Shown in pieces: positions 7,161-13,516 of a stretch of DNA of 13,516 nt. The DNA comes from Eutrophobius sp051275005. Lineage in GTDB: Bacteria > Pseudomonadota > Gammaproteobacteria > Eutrophobiales > Eutrophobiaceae. Numbering within the stretch: the stretch's first letter is position 1; every line of letters begins with the position of its first letter. The notes under the pieces are model-generated. The model was given only the letters and a program-made list of their open reading frames with translations. It was not told the origin of the DNA and made no database searches. The position numbers and the translations under genes were made by a program. Location: positions 1-13,516 of the forward strand of contig JBNMOP010000077.1 in assembly GCA_051275005.1 (NCBI GenBank). Direction: 5' to 3'.

Positions 7161-7299
7161 TTAAGGAACCTCTGGTTAAGTATCTTGACCCTCATTCATG
7201 TAAAAATCAGTATCAAATAAGCGATTATTTTAACTGGATTCTGGCCTGCGCCAGAATGACGACTCGAAGAATATTGAGACTTAATCAGAGGTTCCTTAA
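7161..7299. mobile_element. MITE-like element with 21-bp terminal inverted repeats
   Basis: A 139-bp non-coding element bounded by near-perfect inverted repeats: 7161-7181 (TTAAGGAACCTCTGGTTAAG plus one base) and the complement of 7279-7299, with one mismatch in 21. Each outer end is TTAA, which is palindromic, so TTAA may be a duplicated target site and the element proper GGAACCTCTG...CAGAGGTTCC (7165-7295). Inside is a perfect 8-bp stem with a 4-nt loop, ATTCTGGC-CTGC-GCCAGAAT (7238-7257). There is no transposase; the size and ends fit a non-autonomous derivative of a DDE-type insertion sequence, but the parent family is not certain. The right end overlaps the stop codon of the TSUP permease gene. 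Confidence 0.72.
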
Positions 7300-8048
7300 T
7301 TAAAGAATAATAATTTTATAATAAACAAAACCATTACCGTATTGAGTACGATCTTGATGGTCTTTTCGCCTTTTGATATAGAGGTATGTGTTCCCAACCA
7401 GGCACCGATGGAGTTTCCAACTGCCAGGCACACCCCCAGGACCCAGAGGATCTCGATTTGTGATGCAAATACAATTAATGCAGCAATAGTATAGATTCCG
7501 ACGATGAATACCTTATGCATATTCACGCGTACCATGTCCAGGCCCAATACCCGATGTAGTACAGGCATAATGATAAAACCAACACCAATCTGGATAAAAC
7601 CACCATAGAAACCAACAGCAATCATTAATAAATGTCCAGCTACTAATCGCTCACGAGATATTGTATCGGACACATGCTCAGTTTTTTTTCCTTTATCTAC
7701 CGCCATGATAATCATTACGCCAAGCATAATGATCGCAAGGGTACGATTAAACCAGATGCCATCCAGACGTGTACCCATATAGGCGCCGACAATTGAACCA
7801 GGCAACGCCATTGCCGCCAGGGAAAGGCTTAACTTAAAATCTGAAAATCCTTTTCTGAAAAATGTTGTAACTGAGGTAATATTTTGAGCGATGATACCTA
7901 TTCGATTGGTGCCATTGGCGACCGGTCCCGGGATACCCATAAAGATCATAATAGGTACAGTTAACAACGAGCCGCCGCCTGCCATGACATTCATGAATCC
8001 AGCAATTATGCCGGTTCCTAGTAACAATAATCCTTGCCATATTTCCAT
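7296..8048 (-). CDS. TauE/SafE (TSUP) family membrane permease
   Basis: A 250-residue integral membrane protein with about seven to eight hydrophobic helices and the internal repeat typical of TSUP permeases: GFMNVMAGGGSLLTVP near residue 17 and GFYGGFIQIGVGFIIMP near residue 148, each followed by an Asn-containing stretch (NGTNRIG; RVNMHKV). Family members move sulfite, sulfoacetate, sulfolactate, taurine-related or other organic anions across the inner membrane; the substrate here is unknown. The ATG at 8048 is supported by AGGTGA five bases upstream. It stands alone, separated from ychF by 155 bp. The final Asn codon and TAA lie in or beside the terminal repeat of the MITE-like element, so the original C-terminus may have been slightly longer. 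Confidence 0.9.
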   Translation of the reverse strand: MEIWQGLLLLGTGIIAGFMNVMAGGGSLLTVPIMIFMGIPGPVANGTNRIGIIAQNITSVTTFFRKGFSDFKLSLSLAAMALPGSIVGAYMGTRLDGIWFNRTLAIIMLGVMIIMAVDKGKKTEHVSDTISRERLVAGHLLMIAVGFYGGFIQIGVGFIIMPVLHRVLGLDMVRVNMHKVFIVGIYTIAALIVFASQIEILWVLGVCLAVGNSIGAWLGTHTSISKGEKTIKIVLNTVMVLFIIKLLFFN

Positions 8049-8203
8049 TTATATCACCTGCAGCTCTTAGGTTATGACTAATTGTTTTATTTTTTAAAGC
8101 CGTAGATATAAATATGTTTAACTTAACTAAATACAGGTTTTCTGACAGAGAGCGTAAGATTTAAACTATACAATCTAAAATATTTATTCTCTGCAAAATA
8201 ATG

Positions 8204-9295
8204 TTAAACGTTAAAACGGAATAGCATTAAGTCTCTATCTTTAACGATATATTCCTTGCCTTCCAATCGCCATTTGCCGGCTTCTTTTGCACCCGCCTCG
8301 CCTTTATTATCAATAAAATCCTGATAGCCAATTACTTCTGCACGAATAAATCCATGTTCGAAATCTGTATGTATCTTACCTGCAGCCCGAGGTGCAGAGT
8401 CTCCTTTTTGAATAGTCCAGGCTCGAACCTCTTTTGGCCCTGCGGTAAAAAATGTCTGTAATCCCAACAATTCATAACCTGCGCGAATTATTCGATTCAA
8501 ACCGGGTTCTTGCAGACCCATCTCTGCCAGAAATTCCTGCTTATCACATTCTTCCAGTTCAGCGATCTCAGATTCAATCGCTGCACATACCGGTATAACA
8601 TCTGATCCTTCTTTTTCTGCATGCTGTTTTAGTTGTTGTATCCACTTATTAGATTCAATACCTGAATCCTCTACATTAGCGATATACAACATTGGCTTTA
8701 TAGTCAACAAATGCAGATCACTTATAACTTCCAGTTCATCATCATTTAGCGTCATAGATCTTACTGGATTACCCTGATCTACATGGGCAGAAATATTTTC
8801 AATTAATTCTTTATGTTTCAATGCAGTCTTATCACCGCTGCGTGTTGCTTTGATTATTTTTTGTAATGCTTTGTCCAGAGTTTCTTGATCGGCTAAACAA
8901 AGTTCAGTGTTAATGACTTCAATATCTGAAAGCGGATTAATTTTTCCGGCAACATGGATAATGTTGTCATCATCGAAACAGCGAACCACCTGGGCAATCG
9001 CGTTGGTCTCACGGATATGAGCCAGAAACTTGTTGCCTAACCCTTCGCCTTTTGATGCGCCTTCAACCAGGCCGGCAATATCAACAAACTCCATATGCGC
9101 AGGAACAATCTGTTTTGGATTTACAATTTCAGAGATGGCCTGCAAACATGGGTCAGGCACAGGGACAATACCAACGTTAGGATCAATTGTGCAAAATGGA
9201 AAATTTTCCGCACCGATAGCAGAATTTGTCAGTGCATTAAATAAAGTAGATTTTCCTACATTCGGTAAACCTACAATTCCACATTTAAATCCCAT
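8204..9295 (-). CDS. ychF: Redox-regulated ATPase YchF (Obg/OLA1 family)
   Basis: Full-length YchF of 363 residues, the usual length. The P-loop is GLPNVGKST (9-17); switch-region T36 is in NFPFCTIDPN; the G3 motif is DIAGLVEGA. The G4 position reads YIANVED rather than NKxD, which is why this family hydrolyses ATP rather than GTP. The C-terminal TGS domain carries AWTIQKGDSAPRAAGKIHTDFE and ends in LMLFRFNV. YchF binds ribosomes and is linked to translation and oxidative-stress control. It lies 62 bp after pth, the standard gammaproteobacterial arrangement. No clear ribosome binding site precedes the ATG. Confidence 0.97.
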   Translation of the reverse strand: MGFKCGIVGLPNVGKSTLFNALTNSAIGAENFPFCTIDPNVGIVPVPDPCLQAISEIVNPKQIVPAHMEFVDIAGLVEGASKGEGLGNKFLAHIRETNAIAQVVRCFDDDNIIHVAGKINPLSDIEVINTELCLADQETLDKALQKIIKATRSGDKTALKHKELIENISAHVDQGNPVRSMTLNDDELEVISDLHLLTIKPMLYIANVEDSGIESNKWIQQLKQHAEKEGSDVIPVCAAIESEIAELEECDKQEFLAEMGLQEPGLNRIIRAGYELLGLQTFFTAGPKEVRAWTIQKGDSAPRAAGKIHTDFEHGFIRAEVIGYQDFIDNKGEAGAKEAGKWRLEGKEYIVKDRDLMLFRFNV

Positions 9296-9357
9296 AACTA
9301 TCTAGAGACTAGCGACCAACAACAAAGAGAACTTCTTAAAAAATTCAGAGGACATGA

Positions 9358-9963
9358 TTATTCCGATTCCAGGTTACGATTATTAATTGGTGCGTTAAGC
9401 AATGTCATTGCCTTGTTCAATTCACCTTTGAACAATATCGGCATGATTCCAACTGCGCGGTCTATAGATTCTATGATATCTTTTTCATCATCAACACGAG
9501 GTTTTTCTAATACATAATTAATTACATCATCTTTATTGCCTGGGTGACCAACGCCAATTCTCAATCGTAAAAATTCCCTGTCTCCAGTTTGTTCGATTAT
9601 ATCTCTCAGGCCATTATGTCCTCCATGTCCACCGCCCTTTTTAATCCGCACGGTCCCCACTTCCAAATCAATTTCATCGTGTGCAACCAGAACTTCGGAT
9701 GGCTCAATACTATAGTAGTCAGTGATTGCCTTTACCGATCTACCGCTGTTATTCATAAAGGTATTCGGTTTTAATATTCTGCAATCAACGCCTTCAAAGA
9801 CCAATCGTGCGCAATCTCCTAAAAATTTTTTATCAGGAGAAAAGTCTGCATTGTGGCTACGAATCAACTCATCCACAAACCAGAACCCGGCATTATGCCG
9901 GGTATCTGAGTATTTTGACCCTGGATTCCCCAGGCCAACAATTAATTTAATGTGAGATGGCAC
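9358..9963 (-). CDS. pth: Peptidyl-tRNA hydrolase
   Basis: A 201-residue bacterial Pth, which releases tRNA from prematurely dropped peptidyl-tRNAs. The N-terminal signature VGLGNPGSKYSDTRHNAGF contains N13 and catalytic H23; the other active-site residues are N71 (FMNNSG), D96 (HDEIDL) and N117 (GGHGGHNGLRDI), all offset by three from the E. coli positions. The start is GTG at 9963 with CAGGGCG just upstream, 15 bp after the rplY stop, so rplY and pth are very likely one transcript. Nothing unusual was seen beyond the non-ATG start. Confidence 0.96.
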   Translation of the reverse strand: MPSHIKLIVGLGNPGSKYSDTRHNAGFWFVDELIRSHNADFSPDKKFLGDCARLVFEGVDCRILKPNTFMNNSGRSVKAITDYYSIEPSEVLVAHDEIDLEVGTVRIKKGGGHGGHNGLRDIIEQTGDREFLRLRIGVGHPGNKDDVINYVLEKPRVDDEKDIIESIDRAVGIMPILFKGELNKAMTLLNAPINNRNLESE

Positions 9964-9978
9964 TGACGCCCTGTGATG

Positions 9979-10644
9979 CTAATCTGAATCAGGTTTTTCT
10001 TCATCCGCTACCGGCGCAGCAGCTGCGTCACCCACATCATCAACTTCAACTTCATCGACTTGTTCAGCCTGAGGTTGTTGTACTGAGACAACGGCCTGGT
10101 TCACATCTCCACCGGAAATAATTATTTCTAACTCTATACCTTCGGGTAATTTAAGCTCATGTAAATGAATAGAGTCACCAACATGCATATCAATAATATC
10201 TACCTCGATGTATTCCGGTAGATTTTTTGGTAAACAAATGACTTCTAGCTGGGTCAACAGACTGTTAACAATACCCTTTTCATCCTTCACGCCCGGGCAT
10301 ACACCTTCATTAATAATATGTAATGGAACGCGCATGGTGATCTTTTCAGCGGCATTTATTCGCTGCAAATCGATATGCATTAATCTTGCTTTGAATGGAT
10401 GACGTTGCAGATCTCTTAAAACAACTTCCTGAGTTTCCTTGCCAATTTTCAATGTCAAAATATGCGAATAAAATGCTTCTTGTTCAAGGTGATGCATGAG
10501 GTTGTCATGATCAAGTTGTATAGATGTAGGTTCTTTATCGGTACCATAAACGATACCTGGGACCTTACCGGTTCGACGTAGGCGGCGGCTCGCACCCTTC
10601 CCTACAAGCGTTCGCGGCTCGGCGTTGAGCTCAAACTGTTCCAT
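9979..10644 (-). CDS. rplY: 50S ribosomal protein bL25, long Ctc/TL5 form
   Basis: A 221-residue long form of bL25, which binds 5S rRNA in the central protuberance of the large subunit. The N-terminal L25 domain (about 1-95) includes RRLRRTGKVPGIVYG and the RDLQRHPFKARLMHIDLQ block; a TL5/Ctc-type beta domain follows (about 100-185, MRVPLHIINEG...GDVNQAVVSV). The tail is acidic and Ala-rich (EVEVDDVGDAAAAPVADEE). E. coli has only the short form of about 95 residues, so the length marks this as Ctc type. AGGAGT at 10651-10656 lies six bases before the ATG. Confidence 0.95.
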   Translation of the reverse strand: MEQFELNAEPRTLVGKGASRRLRRTGKVPGIVYGTDKEPTSIQLDHDNLMHHLEQEAFYSHILTLKIGKETQEVVLRDLQRHPFKARLMHIDLQRINAAEKITMRVPLHIINEGVCPGVKDEKGIVNSLLTQLEVICLPKNLPEYIEVDIIDMHVGDSIHLHELKLPEGIELEIIISGGDVNQAVVSVQQPQAEQVDEVEVDDVGDAAAAPVADEEKPDSD

Positions 10645-10717
10645 GGTGATACTCCTGTGTAACTTTTAGGTTGAAGAAATCCCCTTACCGCGACCTGCAA
10701 GGAGAAGAAAGCGGGGC

Positions 10718-10747
10718 ATTATATGTCAAAGTACTGGTTATAAACAA
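10718..10747 (-). promoter_or_regulatory. Putative sigma-70 promoter for rplY-pth
   Basis: On the minus strand, a perfect TATAAT (10723-10718) lies 18 bp downstream of TTGTTT (10747-10742). Transcription would start near 10711 and give a leader of about 67 nt before rplY. In that leader a CCCC run pairs with GGGG across a pyrimidine-rich stretch, and AGGAG follows. The TTGACA that directly abuts TATAAT is too close to be its -35 box. This suggests rplY-pth(-ychF) has its own promoter downstream of prs. Confidence 0.55.
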
Positions 10748-10779
10748 AGATTAATCTGGATTTTGGTATTAATCTGTCC

Positions 10780-11757
10780 TTAATCGACAAACATGGAGCT
10801 CAGTGATTCCCCTCCAGAAATGCGTCTGACACTCTCGGCAAGCATTCGGGCCACACTTAACTCACGAATTCGGCTACAAGCCTGAGCAGCGTCTGACAAG
10901 GGTATTGAATCGGTTACGACCAACTCATCCAGTTGTGAATTCTCTATATTGCTAATCGCATTACCCGACAAAACAGCGTGGGTACAATAGGCTACAACCA
11001 ACGTTGCACCCCGTTCCTTCATTGCCCCGGCAGCATTACACAATGTTCCAGCAGTATCCACCAGATCGTCGACGATAACGCATTCTCTGCCTTTTACATC
11101 ACCTATGATGTTCATAATCTCTGATTCGTTTGGATTCGGGCGGCGTTTATCGATAATTGCCAGATCAGCATCTTCCAGACGCTTGGCAATTGCCCTGGCC
11201 CTGATCACACCACCAACATCTGGAGAAACTACTATTTGGTTTGGATAGCTATGTTTCCAGATATCTCCTAATAGTACAGGCGAGGCGTAAACATTATCCA
11301 ATGGTATATCAAAAAAACCCTGTATTTGATCAGCGTGTAAATCTACGGTTAATACCCTGTCTACTCCGGCTGTGGCGATCATATTGGCAACAACCTTTGC
11401 AGTAATGGGAACCCGAGATGAACGAGAACGTCGATCCTGTCTGGCATAACCCATATAAGGGATCACTGCAGTTACGCTTGCACATGAGGCCCGTTTCATG
11501 GCATCAGTAATAATAAGCAATTCCATGAGATTATTATTGGTAGGGCTACACAGAGATTGAATGATAAAAATATCCCTGCCGCGGACGTTTTCTTCAATTT
11601 CTACAAAAATCTCACCATCGCTAAAGGTATCGACTGTAATCTTACCCATAGGAATATTAAGAGATGATGCTATTTTCTTGGCCAAACCTGGACTGGCATT
11701 GCCTGAAAACAGCATTACATTTGCTAAAGGTGTTGCCTCTATATTATTGGTAATCAT
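10780..11757 (-). CDS. prs: Ribose-phosphate pyrophosphokinase (PRPP synthetase)
   Basis: Class I PRPP synthetase of 325 residues, making PRPP from ribose 5-phosphate and ATP for nucleotide, His, Trp and NAD synthesis. Key segments are MLFSGNASPGLAKKIA near the start, SDGEIFVEIEENVRG, the catalytic stretch YARQDRRSRSSRVPITAK (104-121), H141, the flexible-loop region KRRPNPNESEIMNIIGD, and the PRPP loop VIVDDLVDTAGTL (228-239). The ATG at 11757 gives about ten residues more than the usual N-terminus; an internal Met15 would match the family start, but neither has a good ribosome site. The gene sits 26 bp downstream of tRNA-Gln on the same strand, and the two may be co-transcribed. Confidence 0.96.
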   Translation of the reverse strand: MITNNIEATPLANVMLFSGNASPGLAKKIASSLNIPMGKITVDTFSDGEIFVEIEENVRGRDIFIIQSLCSPTNNNLMELLIITDAMKRASCASVTAVIPYMGYARQDRRSRSSRVPITAKVVANMIATAGVDRVLTVDLHADQIQGFFDIPLDNVYASPVLLGDIWKHSYPNQIVVSPDVGGVIRARAIAKRLEDADLAIIDKRRPNPNESEIMNIIGDVKGRECVIVDDLVDTAGTLCNAAGAMKERGATLVVAYCTHAVLSGNAISNIENSQLDELVVTDSIPLSDAAQACSRIRELSVARMLAESVRRISGGESLSSMFVD

Positions 11758-11783
11758 TTATATTCAGAGTGTAACTCATGTAA

Positions 11784-11859
11784 TGGCTGGGGTGCCAGGA
11801 TTCGAACCTGGGTATGCCGGGATCAAAACCCGGTGCGTTAACCGCTTCGCCACACCCCA
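11784..11859 (-). tRNA. tRNA-Gln (anticodon UUG)
   Basis: A 76-nt cloverleaf with encoded CCA (complement of 11784-11786). The acceptor pairs TGGGGTG (11859-11853) with CACCCCA (11794-11788), with G as discriminator. The anticodon stem is CCGGG/CCCGG around a TTTTGAT loop, giving anticodon TTG (11826-11824). The T-arm has the standard GGTTCGAATCC. The sequence is close to E. coli tRNA-Gln, which also begins TGGGGTAT. It lies between ispE and prs, its usual place in gammaproteobacteria. Confidence 0.97.
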
Positions 11860-11964
11860 ATATTATAGTTAACAGTTTGTGATTCTCATCCTGGCCCAAA
11901 AGTGCAAGGATTACTCAGTACTTACCTGTACTTCACCCCAGAGGGGTTGGTGACAGTGAATAAA

Positions 11965-12798
11965 CTACAGCTTTCCCAATAATGGCGATTTATTAATACC
12001 CTTACTGACAAAACCCTGCCACTTTGATGGAATCTGAGCAAACACCTGATTTGCTAATTGTCTGCTCTTGAACCTTCCAAACACACAAGCACCTGTCCCG
12101 GTTAATTTGGCTTCTGTCCATTGTCCTAACCACTGTGCGGCCTCGGCCACCTCGGGAAACTCGCGAAATACCACAGATTCGCAATCGTTATGAGAGTTGC
12201 CCTCTTCAAAGTCGCGTATTGTGATTGGTGAGGTATTTCGTGTCAAATCATGGTTACTAAATATCGACCCCGTATTAACATGACAGCCTGGGTGAATTAT
12301 CAGAAACCAGTCTTCAGGAAGCGTTAATGGTTCCAATATTTCCCCTATCCCTTCTCCCCATGCAGACTGCCCATGGATAAATACTGGGACATCTGCCCCC
12401 AGATTAACTCCCATGTCTGCCAATTCCAATGTAGATAGCCCCGTTCTCCATAGCTGATTTAAGGCTACCAGGGTCGTGGCTGCATCAGAGCTACCGCCTC
12501 CCAAACCACCACCCATCGGAATACGCTTGTTAACTGAGATATTTATTCCTGTATTAATACCTGTGGTTTCTCTTAATAATGCAGCTGCCTTAAATATAAG
12601 ATCATCTGCCTGCATCACCCCATTATAGTTTCCGGTCAAATTGATCTCTTCTTTATCATTAAGCTCGAATTGTATCTCATCTCCGAACTCCAGAAGCTGA
12701 AAAACCGTTTGCAACTCATGCAACCCATTACTACGTCTTCCAATGATATGTAAAAATAAATTTATCTTCGATGGAGCCGGCCAGATATTAGTTGCCAT
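11965..12798 (-). CDS. ispE: 4-diphosphocytidyl-2-C-methyl-D-erythritol kinase
   Basis: GHMP-superfamily kinase of 277 residues, the fourth enzyme of the MEP isoprenoid pathway; it phosphorylates the 2-hydroxyl of CDP-methylerythritol. Marks are WPAPSKINLFLHI with K11 near the start, the ATP-binding glycine loop PMGGGLGGGSSDAA (94-107), catalytic D136 in LGADVPVF, and the C-terminal LTGTGACVFG. The ATG lies inside the end of lolB (11-bp overlap), so the two are translationally linked. The following 105 bp before the tRNA contain no gene and no clear terminator. Confidence 0.96.
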   Translation of the reverse strand: MATNIWPAPSKINLFLHIIGRRSNGLHELQTVFQLLEFGDEIQFELNDKEEINLTGNYNGVMQADDLIFKAAALLRETTGINTGINISVNKRIPMGGGLGGGSSDAATTLVALNQLWRTGLSTLELADMGVNLGADVPVFIHGQSAWGEGIGEILEPLTLPEDWFLIIHPGCHVNTGSIFSNHDLTRNTSPITIRDFEEGNSHNDCESVVFREFPEVAEAAQWLGQWTEAKLTGTGACVFGRFKSRQLANQVFAQIPSKWQGFVSKGINKSPLLGKL

Positions 12799-13429
12799 CT
12801 GAAATTGTCCAACTGTTAATATTTAAACGTATGATAAGATTTTCGCGAGTGATCTGTAATCTGGACGGTAGGTCATATTCCTCAGCTCGGGTATATGTCT
12901 GATATGTTATATGCCAGTTTGATTGTGTAAGCTCATCCAACTTACCCATATCATCCAATATAATTTTATCTATTTTTAAATCTGGTGCTGGTAATCCTTT
13001 TATCCAGTACTGCATTGCCGATACAGGGATACTCCAACCCAGATTTTGTTGCATCAATAAATCTACATCATCATTTGAATAAACCTGATCATCACTGGTC
13101 TTTAAATTAACAGTGTTCGCGTCACCATTTATTTCGATTGACCCCTGTGACAAAGGCGCAACTATTCCGACATTGTAGCTATCCAGCTCTTGTCGCCAGT
13201 AAAGGCTTGCAGACCAAGCATCATTTTTAAATCTGACTGACATCCGACCTGCCAGTTTCCAAAAATTCAGCTTATTGAGAATTAATTTTTTAGTTTCCCA
13301 GTAACGCGTTTTTTCTAAGTCAGATATTGGAGGTTGAATAGCGCAACCAGAGATCATCAACAATAAGCCAATCAGAACAAAATTAATTAGTTTAAAGTTA
13401 ATTACCAGGCGTGAGGTATAACATAGCAT
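12788..13429 (-). CDS. lolB: Outer membrane lipoprotein LolB
   Basis: A 213-residue lipoprotein receptor that takes lipoproteins from LolA and inserts them into the outer membrane. The N-terminus has a type II signal peptide, a hydrophobic run followed by lipobox ISGC, with the lipidated Cys at residue 29 and Ala at +2 (no inner-membrane Asp retention signal). The mature protein shows LolB features: FWKLAGRMSVRFKNDAWSASLYW, YNVGIVAPLSQGSIEI, and the GWSIPVSAMQYWIKGLPAP block. The position directly upstream of ispE is the standard arrangement and settles the identity. No strong ribosome site precedes the ATG; GGCTCGAGCC, a perfect 10-bp palindrome, lies just upstream. Confidence 0.93.
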   Translation of the reverse strand: MLCYTSRLVINFKLINFVLIGLLLMISGCAIQPPISDLEKTRYWETKKLILNKLNFWKLAGRMSVRFKNDAWSASLYWRQELDSYNVGIVAPLSQGSIEINGDANTVNLKTSDDQVYSNDDVDLLMQQNLGWSIPVSAMQYWIKGLPAPDLKIDKIILDDMGKLDELTQSNWHITYQTYTRAEEYDLPSRLQITRENLIIRLNINSWTISDGN

Positions 13430-13474
13430 TTCGTTGGCTCGAGCCGGAAAAACTGGATTAACAGCAGATTAAAA

Positions 13475-13516
13475 TCAGGGATTAAATCGTTGAATAATAT
13501 CTTTAAGCAAGTCATT
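13475..13516 (-). CDS. C-terminal end of an upstream gene (partial)
   Basis: The frame entering from the right edge reads NDLLKDIIQRFNP and stops at TGA (13477-13475), 45 bp before lolB on the same strand. The short tail is amphipathic and looks like a real protein end. In many gammaproteobacteria the gene before lolB encodes a tetratricopeptide-repeat protein, which would fit, but 13 residues cannot identify it. The identity is inferred from position only. Confidence 0.4.
   Translation of the reverse strand, partial: NDLLKDIIQRFNP

Noticed and set aside
10750..10776. Direct repeat ATTAATCTG (two copies 18 bp apart) between prs and rplY
   Set aside because: Nine AT-rich bases could repeat by chance and no regulator with this site is known to me.
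11862..11867. Minus-strand TATAAT just before tRNA-Gln, as its promoter
   Set aside because: It ends only two bases before the mature tRNA 5' end, so transcription would begin inside the tRNA. The tRNA is more likely transcribed from further upstream with ispE.
11935..11947. ACCCC-AGA-GGGGT hairpin downstream of ispE as a terminator
   Set aside because: The stem is only five pairs and no U tract follows on either strand.

Overview
The window looks like a piece of a gammaproteobacterial chromosome of moderate to low GC. The strongest evidence is the minus-strand block lolB - ispE - tRNA-Gln(UUG) - prs - rplY(ctc type) - pth - ychF. This is the conserved gammaproteobacterial order, and LolB itself is an outer-membrane lipoprotein insertion factor of Gram-negative proteobacteria. 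The genus cannot be named from sequence alone.

Layout. Positions 1-1536 (plus strand) hold the 3' part of a fumarylacetoacetate-hydrolase-family gene, an exported DUF411 protein 2 bp downstream, and a half-size TMEM165/GDT1-family membrane protein. Positions 1563-2395 (minus) hold a badly decayed class II glutamine amidotransferase (EgtC-like) pseudogene. It has lost its start codon and carries three frameshifts and an in-frame TGA. Positions 2521-6643 (plus) form a tight four-gene operon: a C39-like cysteine peptidase, an RLAN plus RimK-type ATP-grasp ligase, a GCS2-type glutamate-cysteine-ligase-like enzyme, and an N-formylglutamate-amidohydrolase-like hydrolase. Positions 6661-7068 (minus) encode a small eight-cysteine zinc-ribbon-like protein of unknown role. 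Positions 7161-7299 are a MITE-like element with 21-bp terminal inverted repeats and an internal hairpin; its right end supplies the stop codon of the next gene, a TauE/SafE (TSUP) permease (7296-8048, minus). Positions 8204-13429 are the housekeeping block, and 13475-13516 appears to be the last codons of another minus-strand gene.

How the genes work together. The 2.5-6.6 kb operon combines two ATP-dependent peptide-bond-forming enzymes (ATP-grasp and GCS2) with two amide-cleaving enzymes (cysteine peptidase and FGase-like hydrolase). A third amidohydrolase, the EgtC-like pseudogene, lies divergently next to it. This is the logic of a small peptide or amino-acid-conjugate pathway, or of a peptide tag that is added and removed; the product is unknown. 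It is the most interesting system in the window. Similar amidoligase clusters have been noted in comparative genomics (from memory), so the architecture is not wholly new, but its chemistry is, to my knowledge, undefined. The housekeeping block covers lipoprotein sorting, isoprenoid precursor synthesis, PRPP supply, and translation quality (tRNA-Gln, bL25, peptidyl-tRNA hydrolase, YchF).
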